From Proteobacteria bacterium UBA6503 (GTDB taxonomy: Bacteria > Pseudomonadota > Alphaproteobacteria > UBA1280 > UBA6503), in contig DJLZ01000004.1 in assembly GCA_002436405.1 (NCBI GenBank), positions 1-53,374 on the forward strand: 53,374 nt of DNA. The letters are read 5' to 3'. The translations under genes and the position numbers were made by a program. Shown piece by piece: positions 8,033 through 16,995 of the stretch. The first letter of the stretch is position 1, and every line of letters starts with the position of its first letter. Below the pieces are notes generated by a model that made no database searches, was not told where the DNA came from, and worked only from the letters and a program-made list of their open reading frames with translations.

Positions 8033-10672
8033 ATGATTTTAAAAGACTACCAAAAAGCAACGCTGAACACATTGTCCCGCTATCTGGAAATGGCACGCCT
8101 GTATGGGCCTGCAGATTCTTATATAAAAATTGTCGCGGAACCAGAGATGAAACGCCGCCTTGGGCGGTATGCTCAAGATTATAAGCCGCTCAATGGCATG
8201 GAAGACGTGCCCTATGTTTGCCTGCGTCTGCCAACTGGCGGTGGTAAGACAATTTTGGCAGCCCGTTCAATCGGGATTGCACGTGATAAGTGGGTGGAAA
8301 AAGACTATCCAACGGTGTTGTGGTTGGTGCCATCTAACACCATTCGCCGGCAAACGGTGGAAGCTCTCAAAAACCCGCGCCATCCATACCGTAAACAAAT
8401 GGATGAATTATTTGAAGGCCGGGTGCGGGTCTTTGATATTGGCGACTTTACCAATGTGCGCCCGCAAGATGTAAGCGATAACTTGACCGTTGTCGTTGGC
8501 ACAATCCAAACGCTGAAAGTGGCAAACACCGAAGGTCGTAAGGTCTATGCTCATAATGAATACATGGAGCCGCACTTTACCAATCTGCCAGCCAATATTG
8601 ATGGACTGGAAAAAATTGACGGCACAAACAAGGTAAAATTCTCGTTCGCAAATCTACTGCACATGCTTCACCCCATTATGATTGTGGATGAGGCACATAA
8701 TGCGGTGACGGGCCTTTCGCGCGAAATGCAGCAGAGGGTTTCCCCAAGCTGTATCATTGAATTTACAGCCACGCCGCGCCTAAACAGCAATATTTTGCAC
8801 AGTGCCACGGCGCAAGAGCTTAAAGATGAGGAGATGATCAAGCTGCCGATTGTTCTTGGGGAGCACCCAAGTTGGCAAGGTGCAGTTGACGGTGCTATTC
8901 AGCGCCGAAAAGAGCTGGATGACATAGCGCGAAAAGATAAAAAATATATTCGGCCAATTGTACTGTTTCAGGCACAAAAAAAGAATGAGGAAGTTACGGT
9001 TGACGTTCTCAAGAATTATCTCATTGATACCTGCGGCATTGATGAAGACAAGATTGCCATAGCAACAGGCGAACAAAGAGAATTGGACGGTATTGATCTG
9101 TTTGATCCCAAGTGCCCCATTGAATATGTGATCACTGTGGAGGCTCTCAAGGAAGGCTGGGATTGTTCTTTCGCTTACATCTTCTGTTCTGTAGCCCGCA
9201 TTAAAAGCGCTACTGCCGTTGAGCAGTTATTGGGGCGCGTGCTGCGGATGCCTTTTGCAAAAAAGCGAGATGCTGTAGAACTCAACCGCTCTTATGCACA
9301 TGTATCTGAGCCAACCTTTTCAGAGGCAGCGAATGCGCTGCGTGACAAGCTTGTTGATATGGGCTTTGACGAAGAAGAGGCGGCGCTCAATATTGAAATA
9401 GAGAAGAAAGGTGATGAAGGTTTACCTCTGTTTGGCGGTGGTTTTGGTGCAGTAGCCAAGCCCAAGCCGCAACTTACAGAAAAACTAGATAAAACGTTTG
9501 ATATAAGTGGACTTTCTGACGCTGATCAAAAATCGATCAAGATCGAGCAGAATGATGATGGTGAGGCAACCATCACCGTGACGGGGCACGTATCTGACGT
9601 AGCTATTGAAAAAATTGAAGCAGCAATTCCAGCAACTCAAAAAGAGGCCTTTAAGAAAAAGGTGGCTGAACACAAACAGCGTGTGGAAAAAGAGTTGTCT
9701 AATGCGGCAAAGCAGGTCCCATTTATTGTTCCTCGGCTAGTGTCAGAGATCCAAGGCGAACTTGAATTAGCTGATCACGAGATTTTCGATGAATATAATG
9801 ATTGGTCACTGTTGGATTACCCAACCAAGTTGAGTGATGATGAATTTAATGTTCGTGAAGATGCCAAAATGTGGGAAATTGACCTTGATGGACACAAACT
9901 TTCCCTCTCCATTGCTTCTCAGGATGAACAGCTTTCAATGGACGTTGCAGTTGAAGAGTGGACAGAAAATGCTCTGGCATTGGCTTTGGACAAATTATTG
10001 AAAGATGAACACCGTTTTGGTCAAGGAGAGAGAGTGAAGTGGTGCTTGAACCATGTTCATTACCTTGTTCATGATAGAGGCATTCCCGTTAGTGCTCTAT
10101 GGCGCGCCAAATTTGTTCTAGGTCGTAAGTTACAAGAGCAAATCAAGAGTATGCGGAAAGAACAGGCTGCAAAGGCCTACCAAAATTTTCTTTTTGCACC
10201 TGAAGCAAAGCCCAACATCTCATTTGATGACGTTTTTGAATTTTTTGACGGGATGTACGATGGCCAGAAACCTTACCTTGGAAAATATTCTTTTAAGAAA
10301 CATTTTCTCGAAATCGTGCCAGAAATTGATGGCGGAGATAAGGGGGAGGAGATGCAATGTGCTCTTGCGTTGGAGGCTCTGCCTGGCTTAAAGCATTGGT
10401 TACGTAACATTGCTAACCATCCACATTCTTTCAGGCTTCCACTGGCACAAGGTTGGACTTACCCTGACTTCATCGCAGAAATGAATGACGGTCGTATTCT
10501 GGTTGTGGAATATAAAGGGGCACACTTGTTGAACGATCCGGATACGAAGGAAAAAAGACTTATTGGTGAACTGTGGGAAAAAGCAATGAATGGCAAGGGA
10601 CTCTACATCATGGCCGTTAAGGATAATGACGGACGGAATGTTCGTGATCAGTTAATGGACTTGGTAGAGTGA
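8033..10672 (+). CDS. type III restriction enzyme (Res) helicase-nuclease
   Basis: 879 aa. SF2 helicase core: Walker A TGGGKT near residue 70, DEAH in IVDEAHNAV near 217, motif III FTATPRL, and motif VI region around EQLLGRVLRMP. The C-terminus carries the nuclease core: PDFIAEMNDGRILVVEYKG, a PD-(D/E)xK arrangement at about 810-830. It would translocate or signal along DNA and cleave near unmethylated Mod sites. It is coupled to mod by a 9-base gap. All key residues are visible, so the system looks intact and active. Confidence 0.92.
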   Translation: MILKDYQKATLNTLSRYLEMARLYGPADSYIKIVAEPEMKRRLGRYAQDYKPLNGMEDVPYVCLRLPTGGGKTILAARSIGIARDKWVEKDYPTVLWLVPSNTIRRQTVEALKNPRHPYRKQMDELFEGRVRVFDIGDFTNVRPQDVSDNLTVVVGTIQTLKVANTEGRKVYAHNEYMEPHFTNLPANIDGLEKIDGTNKVKFSFANLLHMLHPIMIVDEAHNAVTGLSREMQQRVSPSCIIEFTATPRLNSNILHSATAQELKDEEMIKLPIVLGEHPSWQGAVDGAIQRRKELDDIARKDKKYIRPIVLFQAQKKNEEVTVDVLKNYLIDTCGIDEDKIAIATGEQRELDGIDLFDPKCPIEYVITVEALKEGWDCSFAYIFCSVARIKSATAVEQLLGRVLRMPFAKKRDAVELNRSYAHVSEPTFSEAANALRDKLVDMGFDEEEAALNIEIEKKGDEGLPLFGGGFGAVAKPKPQLTEKLDKTFDISGLSDADQKSIKIEQNDDGEATITVTGHVSDVAIEKIEAAIPATQKEAFKKKVAEHKQRVEKELSNAAKQVPFIVPRLVSEIQGELELADHEIFDEYNDWSLLDYPTKLSDDEFNVREDAKMWEIDLDGHKLSLSIASQDEQLSMDVAVEEWTENALALALDKLLKDEHRFGQGERVKWCLNHVHYLVHDRGIPVSALWRAKFVLGRKLQEQIKSMRKEQAAKAYQNFLFAPEAKPNISFDDVFEFFDGMYDGQKPYLGKYSFKKHFLEIVPEIDGGDKGEEMQCALALEALPGLKHWLRNIANHPHSFRLPLAQGWTYPDFIAEMNDGRILVVEYKGAHLLNDPDTKEKRLIGELWEKAMNGKGLYIMAVKDNDGRNVRDQLMDLVE

Positions 10673-10842
10673 CAGCATGAATACCCCATCTTTCACCAAC
10701 TGCTTTACGGTCCGAAGGCCTCTATAGTTGACCAAAATTTTCTCCATCTAGGTATAGATAAAAAGCAGAAAAGAAAAAATATGTCGCGCTAAATATGGCA
10801 GTTTTCATTAGATACGGCAATTCAGGGCAGGTTTTTAGGCTT

Positions 10843-11925
10843 CTATTTTTGATCAGGAGGTTTTTGGAAAAAGCCCTCTTCCTCTAGGCGCTCTATTTTG
10901 GGCTTCATCATATTGTTTTCTAATGCCCATTGATGAAGTTTTTCAATGCGACTTTTAAGTTCTGCTTTACCTTCTGGAGACAAATTTTTCGAAATTGAAA
11001 GCTGGAATTTTTTCCATTCAAGAAATCCTTGACCATTTTCAATCATCATCATGTCGTGTTCTAGGATTTGCTCCTTTTGTTCTGTTTCAGTCATGTCAGG
11101 CAATGACTTAATGTGTCCAAAAAGATTTTGGGTAAACACATCCTCGCGCGCGATTGAGGCTATTTCTTGGATATAGTTTTCCGGCAGTAACTCCTCAATC
11201 TTTTCAATCTCAAATTCTTCCAGTACAGGGAAGGGGTTATCTATGCCAATTTTTTTTGACCAATCAAACTTTATTATACTTATTGGGTATTTCAACATAT
11301 GAAGAGTTATCAAGATTAGAATGATTTCTTCAAACGCGGAAAGCCAGTTTAATAAAGCGTGTTCTTCAAATGTTTGATGGTTTGATTTGAGTCTGCCCAG
11401 TTGGTTGGAAAATTTAAACCCCTTTGTGTGCACATAGTTATGCAGATAACTTAGGGCATTAAACCTATTGCGAAGTAATAGTTTGTCATCAAATCCTGCA
11501 ATATTCTGATTTGAACGAAGAATTTTCCAAATCTTATCTGTTTTTGGTGTATTAGCCTCCCAAGTATCCTTCGAGTGAAGCCATTCTTTAACTATAATAT
11601 GCCCCTCATCATTGATGTTATAGTAAACGGATAACATGCCAAGTTCGAGGAGACTTCTTAAAGACGTAAATGCCTGCTTATAGAATCCTAGAAGCGCTAA
11701 ATTACAAGAAATTTGTAGCTCATGAAAGGATTCTACATAGGGGAAAAAATGCCCAGAAAAAAGGTTTTCAGTTGTGTGTGGAATAGCTTTTCCAATACTT
11801 TGGTAGCCCCATGTTAGAGCAGCTATTCTTTCGTGAATGTGGATATTAAGATCAAAGAATTTCTCAGTCGCTTCGAGTGTCTTGATGCTGCATTCCGGTG
11901 TGTAGGAAAAAGGGAGATATCGCAT
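10843..11925 (-). CDS. uncharacterised 360-aa protein next to integrase
   Basis: 360 aa, soluble and largely helical, with no motif I can assign. The middle has a run typical of uncharacterised helical bundle (HEPN-like or DUF5677-like) proteins: FTSLRSLLELGMLSVYYNI, later RFNALSYLHNYVHTKG. The C-terminal 80 residues are rich in charged residues. The start lies 3 bases after the integrase stop on the same strand, so it is probably co-transcribed with int. It lies between the integrase and the restriction genes, a place where accessory defence genes are common. A defence role is only a guess from position. The 170 bases to res hold nothing I can identify. Confidence 0.7.
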   Translation of the reverse strand: MRYLPFSYTPECSIKTLEATEKFFDLNIHIHERIAALTWGYQSIGKAIPHTTENLFSGHFFPYVESFHELQISCNLALLGFYKQAFTSLRSLLELGMLSVYYNINDEGHIIVKEWLHSKDTWEANTPKTDKIWKILRSNQNIAGFDDKLLLRNRFNALSYLHNYVHTKGFKFSNQLGRLKSNHQTFEEHALLNWLSAFEEIILILITLHMLKYPISIIKFDWSKKIGIDNPFPVLEEFEIEKIEELLPENYIQEIASIAREDVFTQNLFGHIKSLPDMTETEQKEQILEHDMMMIENGQGFLEWKKFQLSISKNLSPEGKAELKSRIEKLHQWALENNMMKPKIERLEEEGFFQKPPDQK

Positions 11926-11928
11926 ACT

Positions 11929-13044
11929 CTAACTCTCAAAAATCTTACTGTTCATCTTCTCAACTACACTTCTAGTATGATCTTCAGATAGGTGGGAGTA
12001 TCTCTTAACCATCTGCAGGGTTTTGTGACCAAGGACTTCTGCAATTTCTAACTGGCTGGCGCCGTTCATAGCTAGGTAGCTGGCAGCGCTATGCCGCAGG
12101 TCATGAAAACGAAAGTCTGTAACACCTGATGCTCTTCTTGCATTCTCCCAAGCTTTACGAATATCGATAGGCTTTTGTCCATCAAGGCGAGGGAAGATGT
12201 ATTCAGTGGATACGTCTCGGTCTTCCATGAACATACTCCGCCACTTTAATTGTTCATCAAGTATTTGACGCAAGTAATCTGTAATTGGAGCTGTACGTGT
12301 TTCACCGTTCTTGGTATCCCTCAAAATGGCAATGTTACGCTCAAGATCTAAATCGTTATCAGTAAGTTTAAGAATTTCACTTTTTCTCGCACCTGTTGAT
12401 AATGCAAAAATGACAATAGGATAAAGCTGAGGGTTAGGGCTTGCTTTGCATGATGAAAGTAACGCAGTTCTTTCATCATCATCCAAAAAGCGTATGCGTG
12501 CTTTGTTAGCCTTTGTAATTTTGCTTACACCCTGCATAGGGTTAGAGGCACCAAGCCAACCCCAGCTTTGGGCATGGTTCAGTAAAACTTCCAGATTACT
12601 TCTATAGTGCTTCAATGTTTTCGCAGACTTTGGCCTGTTGGGTTTCTGACCGTCTGCAAGTTGTTCTCTTTGATCACCAGCCTCACGAAGTCGAGAAAGT
12701 GACTTACTTATTAATTCATGACTAAGGTATGAAAGAGCATATTTACCAAATTCTTGCTCCCAAAAGTTTAGATATGTATTTTCCACGCGTTGACTGCTAA
12801 GGGCCTTCTGTGGAAGGATTTCATTACGATATTTTTCAATAACATCAGATAAGGTGTACTTCTTGGCTTTATTAGAAACAATTTGGAAGTTGCCGTCTTC
12901 TATTTGTGTTTCAACACGCCGTGCCCAAGCTTGAGCATCTGTTAGACGTTTAAATGTTTTGGCTTGAGTAGGGTAGCCATGCACACGGACGCGAGCTCTG
13001 TAAGTGGTTCCTTTTTTGCCAACACGCTTATCAATAACAGCCAT
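11929..13044 (-). CDS. int: tyrosine recombinase / integrase of element 1
   Basis: 371 aa. An N-terminal AP2-like arm-binding part (about 1-50) precedes a SAM-like core-binding domain and the catalytic domain. The catalytic set is R220 (STGARKSE), H314 and R317 (HDLRHSA), H340 (LGHKT) and Y349 (VKRYSHLS). It would act at the anticodon-loop region of the initiator tRNA. It is transcribed away from the right end, with TTGGACCA arm sites 69-87 bases upstream of its start, so integrase can repress its own promoter when bound there. It is full length, so element 1 could still be mobile. Confidence 0.94.
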   Translation of the reverse strand: MAVIDKRVGKKGTTYRARVRVHGYPTQAKTFKRLTDAQAWARRVETQIEDGNFQIVSNKAKKYTLSDVIEKYRNEILPQKALSSQRVENTYLNFWEQEFGKYALSYLSHELISKSLSRLREAGDQREQLADGQKPNRPKSAKTLKHYRSNLEVLLNHAQSWGWLGASNPMQGVSKITKANKARIRFLDDDERTALLSSCKASPNPQLYPIVIFALSTGARKSEILKLTDNDLDLERNIAILRDTKNGETRTAPITDYLRQILDEQLKWRSMFMEDRDVSTEYIFPRLDGQKPIDIRKAWENARRASGVTDFRFHDLRHSAASYLAMNGASQLEIAEVLGHKTLQMVKRYSHLSEDHTRSVVEKMNSKIFES

Positions 13045-13112
13045 AAATAATGTTCCTTGTGATCAGTTAGTAGAGATAAGTTAGCAGCCTTTATAATATT
13101 AGAAAACCATTT

Positions 13113-13131
13113 TTGGACCAAATTTGGACCA
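13113..13131. repeat. integrase arm-type sites, right end of element 1
   Basis: Two copies of TTGGACCA at 13113 and 13124, 11 bp apart, matching the left-end pair at 4206 and 4217. They lie in the int promoter region, between int and the partial tRNA repeat. Confidence 0.75.
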
Positions 13132-13251
13132 CTAAAGCATAATAATTGCCAGTAAATCTCAACAAGTCTCAACAAGCTATCTATAAATAAATGTATGAAA
13201 TGTAATGTTTATTATTAATATTAAATGGGTTTTAAAATATAGAACTTAAAT

Positions 13252-13296
13252 CTCATAACCTGAAGGTCGTTGGTTCAAATCCAACTCCCGCAACCA
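13252..13296 (+). repeat. attR of element 1: 3' half of an initiator tRNA
   Basis: 45 bases that correspond to the anticodon loop to CCA end of tRNA-fMet. The first 19 bases equal 4082-4100. After that it differs from tRNA 1 (T-stem GTTGG/CCAAC instead of GTAGG/CCTGC; acceptor strand TCCCGCA instead of CCCCGCA). The differences pair within this half, so it looks like the original chromosomal 3' half displaced by the insertion. Confidence 0.88.
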
Positions 13297-13304
13297 AATA
13301 AATC

Positions 13305-13338
13305 AAGGGGTTAGCTGAAAAGCTAGCCCCTTGTTTTT
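13305..13338 (+). terminator. terminator behind the displaced tRNA 3' half
   Basis: Stem AAGGGGTTAGCT / AGCTAGCCCCTT with loop GAAA and one wobble, then a G and a run of six T. It probably was the terminator of tRNA-fMet 1 before element 1 inserted. Confidence 0.85.
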
Positions 13339-13343
13339 TGCAT

Positions 13344-13382
13344 TTGGCACAATTTTGGCACAGTAAGACCAAAATTGGCACA
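13344..13382. repeat. TTGGCACA repeats, probable fossil arm sites
   Basis: TTGGCACA at 13344, 13355 and 13375. The first two are 11 bp apart, the same pitch as the TTGGACCA pairs of element 1, and lie just behind a tRNA terminator as the left-end sites of element 1 do. No integrase accompanies them. The stretch 13339-13427 holds no gene. Confidence 0.5.
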
Positions 13383-13427
13383 GTTACCGTCAGCAAATCT
13401 CAGCAGCCAGCGATCGAGCTGAGGCGG

Positions 13428-13456
13428 TTGAAAATTTTGCAAACTCACCCCATAAT
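13428..13456 (+). promoter_or_regulatory. promoter of the second initiator tRNA
   Basis: A -35 TTGAAA (13428-13433) and -10 CATAAT (13451-13456) with a 17-base spacer, placing the start about 5 bases before the tRNA. Confidence 0.65.
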
Positions 13457-13467
13457 TTTCGTGATGA

Positions 13468-13544
<77 letters not shown>

Positions 13545-13550
13545 TTTTCA

Positions 13551-13578
13551 AGGGCTTGGCGATTGCCAAGCCCTTTTT
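13551..13578 (+). terminator. terminator after tRNA-fMet 2
   Basis: Perfect 10-bp stem AGGGCTTGGC / GCCAAGCCCT with loop GATT and a T run. Confidence 0.9.
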
Positions 13579-13598
13579 CGATTCCTGACGCAGTACTT

Positions 13599-13623
13599 CA
13601 CGGTAAGCCACGGCAACCCACGG
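13599..13623 (+). repeat. three CACGG repeats with 10-bp period
   Basis: CACGG at 13599, 13609 and 13619. Helical phasing just inside the left end of element 2 suggests binding sites for an integrase or the AlpA-like protein. A palindrome GACCGCGGTC lies further on before the AlpA-like gene. Function is inferred. Confidence 0.4.
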
Positions 13624-13749
13624 GAAGTGACCGACTTGACAGAAAGTCCACAGCGTCAGTTAGGACCGCGGTCTGGCAGACTGACACCCGCAGATTTCCG
13701 CCGCCATCCATAAGAACAAGACCATTATGTCAAATGAAAGGGTCTGCTC

Positions 13750-13998
13750 ATGGATGGAGAGAACATCCTGACCATCGACCAGCTGGTGACTGCATTTCCA
13801 GCTTTTGGCGAAAAGACAGTCCGCTGGTGGATATACAATGGCAAGAGTAACGGCTTTGAAGCCTGCCTCATTCGGATCGGATCACGCATCTACATAGATC
13901 GGAACCGGTTCATCGAGTGGCTTAAGAGCCATCGCCCCGTGCGGGACGTTCCTGAGGAACCCCGGCCGCAGGCGGAAACGCTCGAAGACGTTGAATAG
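13750..13998 (+). CDS. AlpA-like small DNA-binding protein, element 2
   Basis: 82 aa. A helix-turn-helix with KTVRWWIYNGKSNGF is followed by a wing IRIGSRIYIDRNRFIEWL and a short proline-rich tail. It is homologous to the 65-aa protein at 4582 along its whole DNA-binding part. As the first gene after the tRNA it is likely an excisionase or regulator of element 2. The matching integrase is missing from the window, so it can no longer serve excision in cis. A terminator follows at 14028. Confidence 0.75.
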   Translation: MDGENILTIDQLVTAFPAFGEKTVRWWIYNGKSNGFEACLIRIGSRIYIDRNRFIEWLKSHRPVRDVPEEPRPQAETLEDVE

Positions 13999-14027
13999 GC
14001 CTTCGGCCAGAAGAAGGGGGGAACTGG

Positions 14028-14066
14028 CCCGCATCGGAGGAGGTAGCCGCCGATGCGGCTTTTTTA
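14028..14066 (+). terminator. terminator after the AlpA-like gene
   Basis: Stem CCGCATCGG / CCGATGCGG separated by 12 bases, then CTTTTTTT. It also separates this gene from the convergent traG/virD4-like gene. Confidence 0.75.
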
Positions 14067-14070
14067 TGCC

Positions 14071-15627
14071 TCAGTGATGAAACGGGTTCGGATCATAAAT
14101 CGGCGTTCCATCCCTATGCTTGAAGATCGCGTCCTCAAGGTAGTTCACCTTCATGGCCGACACGACCTGCTGTCCTCTGTAAAACAATAGCTGGTGCGCC
14201 ATCGGGAAATTCATCACCTCGTTTGGCGTGAGCAACGGCCTCGCACCTGATGACAGGGGCAAATTCCCGTTATTGATTGTAAGTCCATTCTCGTTCGAAT
14301 AGCTGATTGAAGGCGTCGTAGTCTCGCCGCACATGAGGCTGACCCACTGGGCAGTCTCCACGTCCGCAACGCCAAAAACCTGCTTCACCGCGCAATTCGA
14401 TATGATCGAGTCTGCCTTGTCACCGTACACAGCAGCAAGCTGCTTCAGATCCTGTGCGAATAGCCAGAAATTGATGCCATAGCCCGCCATGTAGGTGATG
14501 CCTTCCTCAATCACCTTCATTCGGCCCAGCGCAGGGAATTCATCCAGCATGAAAAGCACCGGATAATCGCCTTTTCGCGTGTAGCCCGAGAAGTGCTTAA
14601 TCAGCGTTCCCATGAACAAGCGGATGACCGGGGCGTAGCTATCGAGCTTGCCAGGCGGAATTGAGAAATAGACCGTTATCGGCTCAAGCAGCATCCTCGG
14701 CAGGCGATATGTGTTCGTCGCCATCATCCGCTGCAAACGCGGACTGTCCCAGATACCCATCTGAGAGTTGAGCGTGCTCATGATGCCAGCGCGCACTTTT
14801 GGGTCGCCTTGCAAGAACGCTGATGCTGCGCGCTGCACCTGCGTGGTTTTGCTCTCGAGCATTTTCTCCCTGAGAAACACCTCTAGCTCTTCAGCCTCAA
14901 GCGTCAGGAAGTGTCGGAGCGTCCACATTGTGTGCTCTTCTTCGGGAAGCTCGGACACAATGTAGAGAAGAACACCTGAAAGCAGGTTCCGCGCTTCATT
15001 GTTCCAGAATTCGTCTTTGGCGCCTCGATCAACAATCAGAAGCTCTGCGAAGGACCGAACATCTTCCCAAGCTTCGTCTCCCTCTTCGATCAGATCGAAG
15101 GGGTTCCAGAAGTCTGTGTCATCATCGAAAGGCGCAAACTTGAGGACGCGATGGCCCATCTGCCGACGCCAATCGGCCGTCACTGCGTAATTCTCTCCCT
15201 TGATGTCGTTCACGACCATCGAGCCGCCGTACATCAGCAGATTTGGAATCACGGCCGAGACGCCTTTGCCCGCGCGGGTTGGCGCAATCGTCAAAAGGTG
15301 ACCATCGCCTTCAACAGTGGTGAGGGCTTCCTGTCCCTTTTGCGACAGATGCCCTGTGATCAGGAAGTTGAGCTCTTTCTCGCGGAAACGCCGGAACATC
15401 TTTTCGCTCGAAATGCCGTTACCGGCCTCAATAATCTGTTCCGGCAACATGAAGTAGGCACTGCCATAGCCGAACCCCATGGGCTTTCCCCAAGGCTTTG
15501 CGCCCTTCGCAACTGCTTGTGCCTGTCCGCGCTGATAGCCTTCTTGGTATCCCTTCTTCATCTGGAACACCAAATAGATCACGAAGCCAATACCGACCAA
15601 AACGAAGAATGCCGTAGGGTCCATCAT
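14071..15627 (-). CDS. type IV coupling protein, VirD4/TraG family
   Basis: 518 aa. One N-terminal membrane segment (about 6-22). Walker A APTRAGKGV at 115-123. Walker B VLFMLDEF at 357-364 in the TraD/TraG nucleotide-binding domain, and the C-terminal ARPLLTPNEVMNF stretch. Coupling proteins bring the relaxase-DNA complex to the mating pore at the inner membrane and hydrolyse ATP. This copy looks complete. It is convergent with the AlpA-like gene and reads away from ardC. A second, truncated coupling protein of a different subgroup ends at 28103, so the element once had two. Confidence 0.9.
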   Translation of the reverse strand: MMDPTAFFVLVGIGFVIYLVFQMKKGYQEGYQRGQAQAVAKGAKPWGKPMGFGYGSAYFMLPEQIIEAGNGISSEKMFRRFREKELNFLITGHLSQKGQEALTTVEGDGHLLTIAPTRAGKGVSAVIPNLLMYGGSMVVNDIKGENYAVTADWRRQMGHRVLKFAPFDDDTDFWNPFDLIEEGDEAWEDVRSFAELLIVDRGAKDEFWNNEARNLLSGVLLYIVSELPEEEHTMWTLRHFLTLEAEELEVFLREKMLESKTTQVQRAASAFLQGDPKVRAGIMSTLNSQMGIWDSPRLQRMMATNTYRLPRMLLEPITVYFSIPPGKLDSYAPVIRLFMGTLIKHFSGYTRKGDYPVLFMLDEFPALGRMKVIEEGITYMAGYGINFWLFAQDLKQLAAVYGDKADSIISNCAVKQVFGVADVETAQWVSLMCGETTTPSISYSNENGLTINNGNLPLSSGARPLLTPNEVMNFPMAHQLLFYRGQQVVSAMKVNYLEDAIFKHRDGTPIYDPNPFHH

Positions 15628-15842
15628 CTTCTCCCATACTTTACGCGCTCGGCGCTTCTCATGCCGAGACTATAACCACCGTTTCCGAGATTGCAGGCCT
15701 TTTCCGCCAGTTAGTCGTACGCGACCCGTTTCCGGGGCTTTGGTCTTGCCAATTCTTCCTTTGCTTGATCTCACGCTTGGCGGCCTTTCCCTTGTGATGG
15801 CTGTCTAGCGTCCGGTCGGCTTCAGGCGCGCAAAGGCGCGTC

Positions 15843-15950
15843 GGCAATTTCTTCCCCGCCGTTCGGACGAACGGCTCCTCGCGCCGCTGCGCTTCAAGAA
15901 AGAACCTCCTTACCCTCGTTCGCTTCGCTGCCGTCCCTTCGGGATGCGCG
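15843..15950 (+). promoter_or_regulatory. conserved hairpin leader 1, upstream of ardC
   Basis: Block TTTCTTCCCC, hairpin GCCGTTCG-GA-CGAACGGC (15858-15875), TCCTCGCG, CAAGAAA, then CCCTTCGGG at 15935. The same order recurs at 21882 and 23875 with different hairpin sequences that still pair. It lies about 80 bases before the ardC start. The rest of 15628-16029 holds no gene I can support. Confidence 0.65.
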
Positions 15951-16029
15951 CAGCCTCCTGTCCGCTTGGTCGAGCCTCACGAAAGGCCGCGATCAAGCGC
16001 GGCCTCCAACAGCAAAGGAGGCAAGACCA

Positions 16030-16989
16030 ATGACGACCAAAATGAAAACACGTCACTCACGACGCACGAATGTGGAACGCCGCGACGTTCATCAGCAGGT
16101 GACGGATAACATCATCGCCGCGATCGAAGCGGGCGCTGGCGAATGGCAGATGCCATGGCACCGCTCAGGCAAAGGGCTTAATCGTCCCGTCAATATCGAC
16201 ACCCGCGCGCACTATCGTGGTGTCAACATCCTCAACCTCTGGGTTGCGGGCGAAGCGCGCGGCTATACCGAAGGTGTTTGGGGCACTTACCGCCAGTGGC
16301 AGAACCGTGGATGCCAAGTCCGCAAAGGCGAGAAGGGCTCGCTTGTCGTCTTCTACAAAGAGCTGGAATTTGAAGATCAGGATGCTGATACCGGCATGAC
16401 CTCGACCGAGACCCGCCTCATGGCGCGCGCATCCACCGTTTTCAACGCCGAACAGGTTGATGGATATGAGCGCGAACCGCTGCCCACTCCCGAAAATCCC
16501 GCAACGCCCATCGAACAGGCTGAAGCCTTTGTCGCTTCGAGCAAGGCTCTCGTTCGTCACGGCGGTGGCCGTGCCTACTACAATCCCAATCAGGATTTCA
16601 TCCAGATGCCTGAGCGTGAGCGCTTCCTTGGCACGGATACCAGCACACCGACTGAAGCCTACTATGGGACGCTCCTGCATGAGCTGACCCATTGGACTGG
16701 CCACAAGAAGCGTTGCGAACGCGAATTCGGCAAGCGCTTTGGTGACGAAGCCTATGCGATGGAAGAACTGGTCGCGGAGCTGGGGGCGGCGTTCCTATGC
16801 GCTGACATTGGGATTTCACCGCACCCGCGCCCTGACCATGCAGCCTATGTAGATCATTGGCTGAGGGTGCTGAAGGCCGACAAGAAGGCCATCTTCACCG
16901 CTGCATCGCAGGCTTCGAAAGCCGCTGACTTTTTGGCTAGCTTGCGCGAGAAGGCTGCGAACGCTGACGCACTTGAGGTCGCCGCATAG
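16030..16989 (+). CDS. ardC: antirestriction protein ArdC (ssDNA-binding/zincin)
   Basis: 319 aa. The N-terminal ArdC ssDNA-binding domain (about 15-140) contains WQMPWHRSG and the GVNILNLW and RKGEKGSLVVFY strands. The C-terminal zincin-type metallopeptidase domain has HELTHWTGH near residue 216. ArdC proteins protect incoming single-stranded plasmid DNA from restriction during conjugation. The start has an AAAGGAGG site 8 bases upstream. It ends 6 bases from the convergent subtilase gene. Its leader is one of three repeated hairpin elements. Confidence 0.92.
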   Translation: MTTKMKTRHSRRTNVERRDVHQQVTDNIIAAIEAGAGEWQMPWHRSGKGLNRPVNIDTRAHYRGVNILNLWVAGEARGYTEGVWGTYRQWQNRGCQVRKGEKGSLVVFYKELEFEDQDADTGMTSTETRLMARASTVFNAEQVDGYEREPLPTPENPATPIEQAEAFVASSKALVRHGGGRAYYNPNQDFIQMPERERFLGTDTSTPTEAYYGTLLHELTHWTGHKKRCEREFGKRFGDEAYAMEELVAELGAAFLCADIGISPHPRPDHAAYVDHWLRVLKADKKAIFTAASQASKAADFLASLREKAANADALEVAA

Positions 16990-16995
16990 GCGGCC

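Larger units (their letters stand above)
4127..13296. mobile_element. integrative element 1 (tRNA-fMet site)
   Basis: About 9.2 kb bounded by the intact tRNA at 4050-4126 and a partial tRNA copy at 13252-13296. The tyrosine integrase is the last gene, reading inward from the right end. Integrase arm-type repeats TTGGACCA lie just inside both ends (4189, 4206, 4217; 13113, 13124). Cargo: AlpA-like protein, Phd-like antitoxin, membrane protein, HAD hydrolase, type III restriction-modification genes and an unknown 360-aa protein. No relaxase or replication gene is visible, so it is a non-conjugative genomic island or integrative element. Confidence 0.85.

Noticed and set aside
15659..15847. 62-aa minus-strand frame upstream of the coupling protein gene
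   Set aside because: No ribosome binding site, no family and biased by the GC-rich leader; possible but unsupported.
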